The notes under the pieces were generated by a model. It was not told the DNA's origin. It searched no databases and saw only the letters and a program-made list of their open reading frames with translations. Shown here one piece after another: positions 11,394-23,156 of a stretch of DNA of 64,000 bases. The translations under genes and the position numbers were made by a program. Numbering within the stretch: the stretch's first letter is position 1; every line of letters begins with the position of its first letter. This DNA comes from Leptobrachium leishanense (Eukaryota; Chordata; Amphibia; Anura; Megophryidae): assembly GCA_009667805.1 (NCBI GenBank), contig CM019067.1, positions 248,469,721 through 248,533,720 on the forward strand, written 5' to 3'.

Positions 11394-12291
11394 CAGGGTT
11401 ATTCAAAGAGATCCGAATTGTGGCCGTAAGGTAACCGAACAGTGAAATTCAGTGTACGGTTACCTTTCCTGGCCATTCGGCTATCCAGAGACCAGATAGT
11501 TTGCCAAATGTTGGCGAATTGCCTGTACATACGGTGCCTGTTCGAGGGCAGTGAATTCCCATAGAGAAGCAATGCTTCGTCTATTCAGAGAACAAAAACC
11601 AGCAGTGAAAAGTTGCCCTATTTCCCTGCTGTTCGGTGCTTTAATGCGACAGGTTTATTCAGGCGAATCCCATAGGCTTCAATGTTAAAAATATTCCCGT
11701 TTTAATCCAATATCTAATAAACCGTTGATTATAATTTTCTGCCGTATAAAGTCTCTTGATGTATAGATTTTTTAGGATCTTTTAGGCATTGTTTGGGATT
11801 TTTTTGCGAAAATTTTTATTCCGTTTTGTTTTTTAAATAGTTTTTTCTTTTTTCTGTAACAGACCGTTTTATTATCATTTACTGGATCTTATATGTAAAT
11901 TTCAGACATTTTCATTCTGTAGTTTCTTTGCAAACAACGTTTCACTTTTCAAACATTCAAGCGTACTGTTTTGTTTTCACTCCATTCGTCTGCGGTGTCG
12001 GCTTTTTTCCGGTGGCTGCTCTGCACTGTGATCGGCAGCTGCTCGGGTTTCTCCAGCGTGTTTAGCGGGGTTAATCCAGATGTTCTTGTGGGTTTCGGTG
12101 TGCTTTCGCTGGGCTTTGCGGTGAGTGTTCGGCGGGTTTGCGGCGGCTTTACCCTGCACTACGACGCCCTGTGGTGCTTGATGAATACACAGCAGGGTCG
12201 CCGAAATGGGATCGCCGAATCGCACCGAATTGAAGAGAACGAAAAGTCACCGAACGTGCGGTGACTTTTCAATTCTCTTTTAATAACCCTG
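11394..12291 (+). mobile_element. 0.9-kb MITE, family 1, copy 3
   Basis: Both termini are present (CAGGGTTATTCAAAGAG at the left; CTCTTTTAATAACCCTG at the right). Left and right subterminal hairpins are retained although their sequence differs from copy 2 (GGTAACCGAACAGTG against CAGTGTACGGTTACC). Length is 898 bp. The open frames inside on both strands are not conserved as proteins between copies. Confidence 0.8.
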
Positions 12292-12657
12292 AAAGAGTTA
12301 TCAGATGTTCTCTAAGATGCCTTTTCCTAAACTAAACAGGTTTAAAAAAATCAAATACCTTCTTTGGCATTTTGTTTCTTAAATAAAGTATTAATTGGAC
12401 ATGCATGTGGCCGGAACAGGGCATTAGGGACTTGCATAAGTTTTCCCATTTTTAATATCGATAATCTCTAGCACTTTAGAGCCTACACATATAATGGAAA
12501 AATCTCTACTTTTAATTATAAGCCTGTAGATCTTGATAAATACAGCATTTTTGGACCTGCAAAGATCTCAAGACCTACTAACAATCAGTGGTGAATTGTG
12601 AACCACAACTTTCAAATAGTTCCACATTTTCTTGGTGTAATTGTGATCAACATTGAG
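12292..12657. other. Stretch without recognised feature
   Basis: AT-rich, no gene or repeat boundary seen. Confidence 0.4.
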
Positions 12658-12845
12658 GAAGTATTTTACCAGGAAGGATACATTGAGATTTCTTTCATTT
12701 TCAAGTATGTCCTGGGTGGCGAGTATGTACCGGTAGGTGTCTTGTCCAAGGACACTTACTGGAGAGGTGCTCTTGCCGGGATCCGTACCTGTTTTGCCAC
12801 GGTCAAAGAGCAGTGATGTTACCTCTACTCCACCCAGCCAGTACA
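12658..12845 (-). mobile_element. tRNA-derived SINE with L2-type tail, minus strand
   Basis: Read on the minus strand: a tRNA-like head with a diverged B box (GGTACGGATCC, 12779-12789), a middle part (agagcacctctccagtaag, then gtccttgg.caagacacc), and a tail matching the LINE 3' end at 22.1 kb (ctcaatgtatccttcctgg). The same order is seen at 40484-40680. Transcription by RNA polymerase III from the internal box is expected for the family. Confidence 0.75.
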
Positions 12846-14120
12846 CTGTTGCTCAAATACAGACCCCAAATAATAAATTCACAAGAGCCATGCATTTACC
12901 CCATTCACTACCAAAAAGTTTCCAGTAAAACCACAGGCAGGACCCAGTGGACAGGCAGGACCCAGTGGTTTTATGGAAAATCACGTTTCATGAAGTATTC
13001 AATAAGAAACATTTGGAAATTATCCCAATGTATTTTTTACTGTAGCAGACCTATTTGACAGGCAGATGTTACCGTCTGTTGGCCAAGGAGTGCTACTGCA
13101 GCTGGGGCTCTGTGCTGAATCAGCTGGGGATCTGAATTGTAGCACCAGGGTACCAAACTTTAGGAGTGTCGTGCCCAAGGTACCAAACTTTAGGAGTGTG
13201 TTGTGGAGCCCATTTGCAAACGAATTTCATTTTCAATGAATGGAACTCCTTTGCATTCCTCCAGAATTTAGGCTAAATTAAATGTAGTCAATATCAGGGC
13301 CCCAGTAGTTATTTTGAAGGTTGAGTACACTGAGTCTTGATGTTGAAGGGGTTAAATGGTCAAAAATATAAACGATTTTCTAAAATTACCAGAAGGAGCT
13401 TATTTGGGCTCAAGTTCATTGTAACAAAACCAAGTAACCATGTTAGCAAAGCACAATCAGGGCTATTTGGACACAAAACGATATGAAGTAATGGAAGATT
13501 TTGTGACCCATGGGATAAAAATGTCTAACAGTCTGCATTTTCTTTAGATTTCTGTATCTTCTGTTGCAGACATCCACAATATTGCTTGCTCTGGGGAAAA
13601 TAAATCTTCTGTAAGCCTGTGCTAGACTTATTTTTCCATGACTTTGATGTGTTATTCAGTAGATTTTTGTATTTAGAACTAAATCTGTTGATGTTTTGTA
13701 TTAAAGATTGTGTGTGACATGCTGATCCTGTGACTTTGAGACAAAATACTGCTAAGAATGTGGCTGAATAGTATCAAAAGCTAGGAAAATGGGAGGCCTG
13801 AGATCCATCATTTTTCAGTGCATTAGAGATTATTTTCACTGAAGGAAATGTGTGGTGTTTGGTGGAAAAGACTACAAATGGACACTTTGCAAGAACTATT
13901 GCAACTACAAAAGGGATGATTTATTTGGAAGTTCATCAGTCATAACCAGAGAATATGGGAGAAACCATTGGAGAGGTTTCTGATATGGTCATTGCTTTTT
14001 ATTTTCTGAAAAAATGGTTTCCACCGCACCTCCATCCTTTCGCATGGTATACGATAGGATTTATTCTATATTTTTTAAATGATGGATAGAGACCCACTTA
14101 GATCAGGAGGACAAAAAATA
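12846..14120. other. Gene-free, mostly single-copy-looking sequence
   Basis: No open frame of note, no target-site duplications. Two near-identical short phrases (ggtaccaaactttaggagtgt) at 13,150 and 13,180 form a small direct repeat. Confidence 0.4.
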
Positions 14121-14302
14121 CAGGGTTTTTCAGAGAAAGGTGAAAACCAGGAGAACTGGCAGGAGAAGAGAACAATCTAGACCAAATAGTCGATTTGGAA
14201 AGTGAGATAAATGGGAGAATTTTTCTGTTTTGGCTATTTTGACCTAGAATTTTCACTTCTCCAGTCATTCTCCTGAGTTTTACCTATCTTTGAATAGACC
14301 TG
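14121..14302. mobile_element. Foldback MITE, family 4, copy 2
   Basis: The ends CAGGGTTTTTCAGAGAAAGG and CTTTGAATAGACCTG are inverted; the interior shares caggagaac...aattctagg-type arms with 8651 and 15399. The duplication of flanks is not clear here (ATA left, TAA right). Confidence 0.65.
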
Positions 14303-14999
14303 TAAGACATTTTTGCTCAACTGATCCTCTCTTATAAGGGCGCTCCCGTCTGAAACGCAAAAGTCGGTACTGGATACCTTTCTTTATTCACCCTGGTTTG
14401 CTCTGCAAATGTTGAAGGGAACCCCTCAAATCTCGTCCATTCCCTCTGACCTTAGCCTTCCTCATTTTTTAGCCTCTTGTTAGCACATTTTGTGATACTG
14501 GGTCCAGTCATTTCCAGTTGGGTGCCATCCACTGCTGTTGTACCTAGATATGCTTAGTAGGTTAACACTTCTCCCTCCTCTGTGGCCTTAATGTTGTTTC
14601 TCTTTTGCGATGTTCTTTTCACTTACATTGCTGTTACCACTGTTTAACTATTTGCTTTGTCTGAGTTGGTGATTTGCGCCATGTTTATTTACCATGTATC
14701 TGGTTCATTAATTAAAATATTTTACAAACATACAATCAAAAAATATTTCATACACAAACGTTTTCTGTATTTGAAGATCACACAAAATTTGAGAGGATGA
14801 GTTAGCAACCTCAACCCCCAGATGTTTTTTAAAGTACCAAAGGGCTGAGAATTTTAGGAAATGTAGGCTCCTATTTTGTAGTTGCTGCCTGCTGGTAACA
14901 AGGAGCCAGTAAGGGATACCATTGTTCTGAGATTATATTCCTTACCAAGTCCCTGCTCCAGACCTATTCTGACCCAGCCACTGGGCTAGTGTCTCAAAT
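14303..14999. other. Stretch without recognised feature
   Basis: No gene, repeat boundary or RNA gene recognised. Confidence 0.4.
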
Positions 15000-15390
15000 T
15001 GGACTAATTAGAAGAAGTAAACTGATACCAGAAGTGGCGCTACACTCGGTTTGCTGGTATTGGCTCCTAGAGTCCATAGGACTGCGTGGAGCCAAGCGCA
15101 ACGGTGCATAGGAGCCATGGAAGAATGCAATGGACAGTGGGAACTATTTAGTCCCGGTCTTATGCTCTGTATGGCATAAAGAAGTGATGGATCACGCTGC
15201 CCTCTTCACTGTGGGAATGAAGAACCGTTTGGGATTTTGTGGTGCCAGGGCTATTTTAATGTGCAAATACAAAATCAAACCAGTTTCTGAACCTCCGTAG
15301 GTAAAGAATAAGCAAGGTGAGAATAGCTTGTTCTTTATATTCTGGTGGCAAATGAATGGTTCCTATACAAAGTATAGGAGTGGTTAAAGT
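15000..15390 (+). repeat. Dispersed repeat, family 6, copy 1
   Basis: Shares blocks with 28,225-28,395: ggtattggctc, gtccataggactgc/ccatgga, agcgcaac and a CTGTGGGA block. The copies are diverged. It abuts a family 4 MITE. Class not identified. Confidence 0.4.
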
Positions 15391-15398
15391 AACACAGT

Positions 15399-15580
15399 CA
15401 GGACTATTCAGAAAGAGGTGAAAACCTTGAGAATGACTGGAGAATTGAAAATTCTAGGTCAAAATAGTCAAACCGGAAAAATACTTCCATTTATCTCCCT
15501 TTCCAAATTGTCTATTTGGTCTAGATTGTTCTTTTCCACTGCCAATTCTCAAGGTTTTCACCTCTCTCTGAATAGCCCTG
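15399..15580. mobile_element. Foldback MITE, family 4, copy 3 (Harbinger-like)
   Basis: The ends CAGGACTATTCAGAAAGAG and CTCTGAATAGCCCTG are inverted, and AGT flanks both sides (15396-15398, 15581-15583). Most of the 182 bp folds into one hairpin. Confidence 0.7.
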
Positions 15581-16430
15581 AGTGACTGAGCAGAAAGCAA
15601 AGCTTGCAAGGTTGCAACAGGAACTCCAGCTGTTAACTTAATGTCAGGACTGGAATAGGACCTTAGCTTCTAAACATCTGGGGTGCTGCACTAGGGTTAG
15701 GGAATTGAGTTGCTGTTTTTACAGTTGGATTTGTGTTTTTAAGTACAAATGCAAGGCATTTTGTGGCAAAAATAAACATTTTTATTCCTGAGATTGTTCA
15801 TGCCAATCCATAATGAGAAAGAATTGGAAATGATTAGACACAGCAGCGAAAAGGTACAATTATCTGTTTCCGTATGTGAGACGTTATATTTACTGGCATA
15901 ATGAAAATATAATACTACCTCTGTAATGGAAATGGTCAAACCATATTTTGAAAACAAATAACATCATAAAGTTAGACTCACTCCAGTTCACAGGTTAATA
16001 ATAATATTAATAATGTAGTTTTAAAAAACTTTTTTTCTTTTACGTTTGGGAAAATATGATGTTTTGAAAAAATTTTAATAATTCTACATAAACATGATCT
16101 GAACATATGAATTTTAAAACTATTTCGTAGAGCGATGTATTCACGATAATCCGATCAAATCAAAACCGCTGCTTGTTTATTTTGCATCTCTGGAATTAAG
16201 GTGGTTCAGATGCCTTGATTAATGAGATGTAATTAATTCCATTTGCTAGAGTTCACATTATTTTTAGAAAGCTGTCAAAGTGAAAGCCATTCTTTACATT
16301 TACAATTAAGATTTATGCTTAATGTTGACAACATTGAATGGAAGGAAGAGAGCAAGCAATGCCACGATGTCACTCAATGGTTGTGTTGACTAAATTGTGA
16401 AAGCTGTTTTTCTAGGGAATTAATATCTAA
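15581..16430. other. Gene-free AT-rich stretch; possible conserved non-coding block at 16140-16380
   Basis: There are no repeat boundaries. The part 16,190-16,330 has several TAAT/ATTA cores (gattaatgagatgtaatt, attaattcc), the pattern of homeodomain-bound enhancers. This is only a composition-based hint; conservation cannot be tested here. Confidence 0.25.
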
Positions 16431-16431
16431 G

Positions 16432-16700
16432 GTCCTATTCTGATTGAGCCATTACGAATGAGGTGCTAAGTATAACAGGCTTATTCGTTAATAACGACTA
16501 CCATCCTATTCCACCTGAACTGCAAACTCGGCTGTGTGGCTACTTACTTTAAATTAACACTTCCTATACTTTGGATGATGACAAGTGGGGAATAATGACT
16601 GATTCCTAGACACTCGTTATCACTTTCCCACCCTGCAGACCCAGCAACTCTCCATGATTTCTCCTGCCTCTGAACACCACAGGCCTACATCTTTCCGATA
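16432..16700. repeat. Half-element related to family 5
   Basis: It starts aaggtcctattctgattgagccatta, similar to the gccctattccaaccgagccatta end at 10.1 and 32.9 kb. The tail (accctgcagacccag..aactctcc) recurs near 22,245. Truncated and diverged. Confidence 0.35.
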
Positions 16701-16745
16701 AGTAACATTCTTCAGCAAGGTGACTCACAGACTGGACTCTCTATT

Positions 16746-17870
16746 CAATGGCGTAGTGTGGGGGGGGGGCGAGCCACAGGGCGGTCGCCCCGGGCGCAAT
16801 TTTTTTGGGTGCAAAATTTCAAAAGAAATTTGAACCACTGATATTTTCCAGCAGGGATCAGCAAGATATCCTCTCACAGACACTGGTGTCCGTGAGAGGC
16901 CCTTGCACGGGCAGCCTCCAGTTTTGCGGCACCGGCGGTGACATAGCACTCAGCGTCCAGAACGGGGGACCAGGACAGAAAATTCTGGTCCTGTCCTGAC
17001 TCCTCCTTAACGCTGACATGAGTCACGTGAAGAAGCGCAGCATTATCCGACGGAACACACTGTACCATGCTTGTCAGCCCCCCTTGAAGCCCTGTGCCAC
17101 CCGACGCCGCTGGCAGCCCTGCAGCCACTGAACAGGAAGGAGGGAGGGAGGTGGCTGCCCTGCAGCACATTTAAAATCTGGTCTCCACTAAGCCCCCTGG
17201 ACAGTTCCCCCCTGGGCCACCAGCAACTCCATGCAGGTAGGCGACACTGTGTGACACTAGAGCAGCGTGACCAACACACAGTGAGGGAGTACTGGGGGTA
17301 CTGGGAGAGGGTGACTAGAGGTTCAGGGATAGAATGACTGGGGTTACTGGGAGAGAGTGACTGGGAGTACTTGGATAGGGAGAGAGAGATTGACTGGGGG
17401 TACTGGGAGAGAGAGACTGGAGGTACTTGCAGAGGGTGACTGGGGGTACTGGGAGAGAGTGACTGGAGGTACTTGGAGGGAGAGAGTGACTGGGGGTACT
17501 GGGAGAGAGTGACGGGGGTACTGGGACAGAAAGAGTGACTTGGGTACTTGAGGGAGAGAGTGACTGCGGGTACTGGGAGAGGGTGACTGGGGGTTCTGGG
17601 AGAGGGTGACTGGGTATTATGTGAGAGTGGAACTATGCTAGGGTATACTGGGACAGGGTGACTGGTAGCAGTGGCGTAGCGTGGGGGGCATGTGTGTTTC
17701 ATTTTTTTATTATATCAGTTTTTTGTTATTATACAATACATGTGCTTGTGGGGTAAGGGGGTCAATACTCTAATGGTAGAAGGGAATCAGAGTGTGTTAC
17801 TGTGTCCATAGGTTGGGGGCGCACAATTCTTGCCTTGCCCCGGGCGCTGACAACCCACACTACGCCACTG
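16746..17870. mobile_element. hAT-type non-autonomous transposon with minisatellite
   Basis: The ends CAATGGCGTAGTGTGGG and CCCACACTACGCCACTG are inverted, and an exact 8-bp duplication TCTCTATT flanks the element (16738-16745, 17871-17878). An internal copy of the end sequence (CAGTGGCGTAGCGTGGG) at 17,671 suggests an internal rearrangement or a second element. No transposase. A minisatellite fills the middle. Confidence 0.9.
17274..17670 (+). repeat. Minisatellite, unit about 20-25 bp
   Basis: Imperfect repeats of gagagtgactgggggtactgg run through about 390 bp. Because the unit lacks stop codons in some frames, a 219-codon frame on the minus strand arises; it is an artefact. Confidence 0.8.
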
Positions 17871-17929
17871 TCTCTATTGTCCTGTTTTGCCTCCTATACT
17901 GTTGAATGTTTACTATGATTGCAGTATAA

Positions 17930-18200
17930 TTTGTACATATGTGTGTGTGTGTGTGTTTCTCTCCATATCTACAAATTTTCCGTGTTGATAGACATATTTG
18001 CAATTTTGTATTCCTTCCACAAGGTGCTTCTCTCCCTATTTTCTTATTCAGGTCTCTCACAAACCATATATACTTTTTTTTTTTTTGTATATATTTATAG
18101 GATATATGTATTAAGTGTGTGTGTGTGTGTGTGTAATATATTATAGTTTTGTATATACTTATAGGATACATGTATTAAGTGTGTGTGTGTTTCTCCATAT
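17930..18200. repeat. Two (TG)n microsatellites with T-rich spacer
   Basis: TG runs lie at about 17,940-17,956, 18,115-18,134 and 18,178-18,190, each next to a ttatagga.atatgtattaa phrase, so the unit is itself duplicated. No gene. Confidence 0.7.
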
Positions 18201-18687
18201 GTATTCAGTCCTGTGCTGGTAGACCTAATTGCTACTCTGAGAAAAATATGCATACATATATACAATGTATTCAGTTTATGTGTAGCTAGGCACATTTGAC
18301 ACTGCTCAATTAACCTTAGAACCATTTGTTCTTATCTATCCCCCCCCCGCTCTGAACCACTGAGTTTATGAATTTTATTGCACTCCAAACCCCCTCTGAT
18401 CTTATGTGTCTTTTTTTTGTGTTTTTTTTGTTTTTGTTTTTTTGTTTTGTTTATTTTTTACTTTTTCTCTCTCAGCAAGCATTCTTACATCGCTACCTCA
18501 CCCATCAGACCCAGGCAGCAATTCACTCTGGTTTCTTCTGGACTTTGTTCCCACCCACCCCACAGTTTTCTTATGATTTATACCCTCCTATCACACTTCT
18601 TACACAGCTGCACTACATTCCCTCATTAAATCCCTGCTTCCTCTACTCTCGCCCACCCAACTACTCTCACCCCCACCTTTCTCTATA

Positions 18688-21600
18688 ATGTATATACCAC
18701 TACTACTTCTCTTTTCTCTCTCCTCCCTTCTCTCCAAAGCTACCCTCGCCCTCTATACACCTTTCCAATTGCCCCAGGATGGAAATCAAGTCCCTATACA
18801 CCCCAGCCTAATTGGTTCCTCTAACCTGTCAGCTGAGTGCTGGTGTAGAGTGCTAAAGTCCAGCCCTCCTACCCCCACACAGAGATTTAATACTGTGCAA
18901 TTACAGTATCACCAAAAGAAAACTCTGTCCAAATTTCTATTCATTCTGCTACTTTCCCTGGCAAACGATGTGGAATCTAACCCTGGTCCTATAGGTGACA
19001 CAACCTTTAGTCTCCCCACTAAAAAAGGCCTCTCATTCGTGCACTGTAACATCCGAAGTTTACTCCCTAAATTGGATGAGCTTCAGGCTTGGTGCTGCTA
19101 TTACAAACCCAAAGTCATTGTGCTCACAGAGTCATGGTTAACCCCAAAAGTACCAGACTCTGCCATATCAATACAGGGGTATTCATGTTATAGAAAAGAC
19201 AGAGCAAAGAGAGGAGGGGGAATTGTTATTTATGTTGAGGAGTCCATAAAGTTCACCCCCTTACAGACTTCTAGCTCTCCTGTCACCTTTGATTTCCTCT
19301 CTGGTATAATTGAGATCCCATTCACTAAATCAATCATTGTTGCTGGGTTCTATCGTCCACCGAGCTCTCCAGTGCACTCCCTCTCTGACATAACTCAAAT
19401 CCTTAATAACCTACTTGCCCAAAACCAAAAAAGTGAACTGCTGGTCCTCGGCGATTTTAATACAGATTGGCTAAATCCTAAAAACAATAAACACTGCACA
19501 CTGTTTAAAACTTTGCAGCTAACTCAATTAATCTCCTCCCCCACTCGCATTAATATGAAAAGCCCTAACCATACCTTGCTGGACTGGATTCTCTCCTCAT
19601 CTCCTGATAGAATACAGGAGGCAGGCGTTCTTGCTAATAGCTTTAGTGACCATTGTCTAGTGTATTGCGTGCGCAAAATAAAGGCCTTGAAATCTCCCCC
19701 AAAGGTAATAACCACCAGGTCTTTCAAGAAATTTATTCTTGAATCCTTCCTAAGTGATCTCATACAGCTCCCCTGGTACAGGCTAAACCTAATCCCAGAC
19801 CTAGACTGTGAAGTTGAATACTTTCAGTCTGAGCTCCTGCAAATCTGGAATTCCCATGCCCCGCTGCGTAAAGTGCGAGTAAAAGGGGCCCATCTCCCCT
19901 GGGTTACAGCTGACCTCACGCATATGTACCAGTTTAGGGACTCCCTGTGGTCAAAGTTCAAGAGTACTGGATCCATGAACGATCACTGTGAATACCGAAA
20001 ATGCCGGAATGAATGCACAAAAGAAACAAAAATGGCTAAAGCCCAATACTTCAATGAAAATTTAAACAATAACATATCAAACCCCAGAAATTTTTGGAAA
20101 ATCATAAGTAACATACAAGCACCCCCCAGCCACTCCCAACCAGCTGCTTTAAAAGTAAACAACCAAACTGTACAACACCCCCTAGATGTGGCAAATGCTT
20201 TTAATAATTATCTTGTTGGATGCGCCACCACCCTCGTTGCTAAGCTAGGAAATGAAACGCAATCATAAAGGCCGCACGCAGGTCAGGACCCACCAACAGT
20301 GCAAAAACCCCGTAACCCAGACATATTCAGTTTTAGGCCTGTGCCTGTCAGTGCCATCACTAAACTTCTCCGTAACCAAAAAATGAAATACCAGTCTGGA
20401 CCTGATCAAATCCCAGCAATGCTGCTGAAAATCAGTGCACCAGCAATTGCTAAACCTGTCGCAACCCTGATTAATGAATCACTGGCGACTGGATACATAC
20501 CCAAACTCTGGAAGACTGCAGGGTGGTACCTATCCATAAAAGTGGAGACAATACTTTGGTATCCAACTACCGCCCAATATCACTGCTCCCTGTAATGTCA
20601 AAAATTCTGGAAAAATGTGTCTACACTCAATTACGTGATTATTATCAGTATCAGAACTATTTAACCCCAGATCAATCAGGCTTTCGTCCAAACCATTCAA
20701 CTACAACTGCCCTTTTAAAAGTTTGTAATGATATCCAAGCGGGCATGGAACAAGGAAATCTAACTGGAGCCATCTTCCTTGACTTTGCCAAGGCTTTTGA
20801 CACAGTAGACCATGGCATCCTATTACAAAAACTTAAAAACTCTGGTATTGGTGATAGTATGTTAACCTGGTTCCAATCATATGTGTCTGATAGGTCTCAA
20901 TTTGTGTCCATTTCTGACAGCACTTCCCTTCCCCTCCCAGTCACGTGCGGTGTACCCCAAGGCTCGATACTTGGCCCCCTGCTATTCACAATATTCATAA
21001 ACGATCTGCCCAATGTCTGCAAAGCTTCAACTGTACACATGTACGCAGACGACACGGTAATCTATACCAGCAAACCAAATCTCCCGCAGCTGGAGGCCGT
21101 GCTGCAAGAAGAATTCACAGGGGTAGAAAAGTGGATAGCAAATAACAAACTTTTTCTAAATACAGACAAAACGGTTACAATGCTCTTTGGAACCGCACCT
21201 AAACTACACAAATTGCAAACACCCCATCTATGTGTTGGGACAAAATCAAATGGCACACTGACCACAGTCACCTCTCTCAAATACCTAGGTATGTGGTTAG
21301 ACCCAAATCTATCTTTTGGCCCCCACATCGAAAAACTCTCATCTAAACTTTACCCCAAACTAGGTGCCCTGTACAGAAACAAATCCTGCCTGAGCACCGC
21401 GGTAAGAAAGCAGATTGTACAACAAATGCTTATGCCAGCCATTGAATACAGAGATGTAGTGTATGCAGCCGCCCCGCAAACACACCTCCAGAAACTTACT
21501 ACATTGTATAACTCATTCTGTCGCTTTGTGCTGCAATGTAACTACATGACCCACCATTGTGACATGTTAAAAGAACTAAACTGGCCATCGCTGGACTCTA

Positions 21601-21902
21601 GACGCACCCTTCACCTTTCCAACCTGGTGTTTAAGAGCTTTTCTGGGAAGCTACCACCCTACCTGAATAGGCTGATTGCCCCAGCAGTTCCCTCATTCTA
21701 TAACCTCAGATCCAGGACCTGCACCTTACTTGCAATACCGCAATACAAAAAGAAAATGGCTCGATCCTCATTTTCCTACAGAGCACCGCAAATATGGAAT
21801 AGCCTCCCAGACGCCGTCAAATCTTCCCCCAGTCTAAAGTCCCTTAAGAGCTCCCTATTAACATACCTCAATACGAAATGCACCTGTAAACATGTAACAT
21901 AA
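18688..21902 (+). pseudogene. LINE endonuclease-reverse transcriptase (two lesions)
   Basis: The N terminus (residues 1-25) is hydrophobic like a signal peptide, followed by a 2A-like motif at residues 94-101. An apurinic endonuclease domain follows, with VHCNIRSL, LTESWL, GFYRPPS, GDFNTDW and SDHCLVY. Then a TAA at 20,266-20,268 stops the frame; the same frame reopens. Near 20,520 a one-base loss shifts the frame, and the reverse transcriptase continues to 21902 with LDFAKAFDTVDH, GVPQGSILGPLLF and the catalytic YADD. The order endonuclease-polymerase and the sequence of the motifs fit the L2/CR1 (Jockey-related) group. The family name rests on motif recognition. Confidence 0.85.
18967..18990 (+). 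other. 2A-like ribosome-skipping motif in the LINE protein
   Basis: Codons 94-101 read DVESNPGP, preceded by LLSLAN. This matches the DxExNPGP consensus at which ribosomes skip one peptide bond (between G and P). It would release an ~100-residue N-terminal peptide from the endonuclease-reverse transcriptase. 2A sequences are known in some non-LTR retrotransposons, including vertebrate and sea urchin ones. Confidence 0.85.
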
Positions 21903-22033
21903 TGACTTTATTTCCTCCATATTTATTTTTCTGTTAATCTGTGTATTTGGTCTTGTGTTAATATCTTGCATTTTACTGTTAATCTGTATATTTGGTCTTG
22001 TGTTAATATCTTGCATTTTACTATTTTGTATTT

Positions 22034-22137
22034 CTGTAACCAGTCAATGTTCTCGAACCCAGGACATACTTGAAAACGAGAGAAATCTCAATGTATCCTT
22101 CCTGGTAAAATCCTTTATAAATAAATAAATAAATCTG
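22034..22137 (+). repeat. LINE 3' tail, the sequence shared with SINEs
   Basis: Contains acccaggacatacttgaaaac, agaaatctcaatgtatcc and ttcctggtaaaatcc, ending in (taaa)n. The same blocks recur at 12.7, 24.1, 33.4, 34.8, 40.6, 46.05, 61.06 and 63.95 kb. Confidence 0.85.
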
Positions 22138-22320
22138 TCTCCATGTCTTGCATCACTGACTCTGATGAGTTTATGACCCCCCCAACCCCCTTCTGATGCT
22201 ATGTGAACTTTTTTTTCTCTCCAGCAACCTCATTCACTTCCCCTCCCTGCAGACCCAGGAAAGCAACTCTCCCTGATTTCTCCTGGACTTGTTTCTAAGA
22301 TTTCCAAGGCAAAGGAAAGT
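22138..22320 (+). mobile_element. Second LINE leader fragment
   Basis: Resembles 18,355-18,545: gagtttatga, a ccccctctgat-type block, tctctc.agca, cagacccagg and ttctcctgga recur in the same order. It follows directly on the tail of the LINE, as if a second copy began here and was cut short. Confidence 0.4.
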
Positions 22321-22439
22321 AAAGAAATAGGACTGCAGTTTTGAAAGGGAGACAGGGTCAAGAGATGACTTCTTCGGAATCGGGGGTGATCAGAGCATGT
22401 TTAAATGCAGACGGGAAGACTTCAGAGTATTTTGCAGAC

Positions 22440-22830
22440 TCAGTTAGCACCAGCTTAACCCCCCCAAAAAAAAATCAGATACTCACCCCGCACGAATGGA
22501 ATATAAGTAGTCCCCAGTATCCCTCCGCGAATCACTCCACGGCCCTGCACAATCTCACGAAAGCAAGATCGTGCAGGGCTTGCGGCCCGGCAGCACAACC
22601 CTCCATGGAGTCCTATGGACTCCAGAAGGTGATAAATGCAGCTGAGCGGTAGCACTGCTGCGAGTATCAGGGAGGTTTAGTGCTGCGTTACCGGGCAGGC
22701 TGCTGAATTAGCACCTGCCCCAGAATATGGTGCTAAAACTGGGACGCTATGGGGAAAACTGCAGGTGCAGGTGTTCCCTGTTAGCATCCCCGTTTTAGCA
22801 CATTTTCTGTCATATGGCCCTAGGGCTGGA
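22440..22830. repeat. MITE-like repeat fragments
   Basis: A hairpin (gccctgcacaatctc...gatcgtgcagggc, 22,541-22,579) and a right part (ggtgctaaaactgggacgct to ttagcatccccgttttagcac) look like pieces of a foldback element. Related text occurs at 43,168-43,275 and the ctccatggagtcctatggac block resembles 28,960. Boundaries not resolved. Confidence 0.4.
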
Positions 22831-23153
22831 CTGAGACAAAAAATCAGCCCTGGACTTCATCCAGACCGGCCCATTTTAAGTATGCAAACACGCACAAAAA
22901 TAGCATAGCGCAACGGGTCTCAACGGCACAGTGGCCCCAATATGAGACTGTGGCAGACTGTTCTGTTTTACAGGTGGTGAGGACGTTCTCACCTCAACCA
23001 TTAAGGGCAGTGCGAGGGCACTAAGGGCATTATGGGCATGCCTGTATGGCCCGATGTGTGCTAATCCAGGTCTTATTGGTAGACACATTTGAGAATTATA
23101 TCCTGGTACCCTTATTTTAGTATCCTTATCTTGAATTTAGGTCTCCTGCAGCC
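22831..23153. other. Stretch without recognised gene
   Basis: No gene or element boundary seen up to the Harbinger-like MITE. Confidence 0.35.
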
Positions 23154-23156
23154 TTA

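Larger units (their letters stand above)
18440..22137 (+). mobile_element. L2/CR1-type LINE, near full length, disabled
   Basis: The element has, in order, a C/T-rich leader, one long endonuclease-reverse transcriptase frame (18688-21902) and a short 3' UTR ending cctggtaaaatcc and (taaa)n. Its 5' boundary is uncertain. LINEs of this group copy their RNA into the genome by target-primed reverse transcription. Two lesions, a stop codon and a frameshift, disable this copy. The tail is shared by many fragments in the window and by the SINEs. Confidence 0.8.

Noticed and set aside
17043..17702. 219-codon open frame on the minus strand, rich in S, P and Y
   Set aside because: It follows the minisatellite unit; the repeated peptide (YPQSLSPS type) is a direct result of the tandem DNA repeat.
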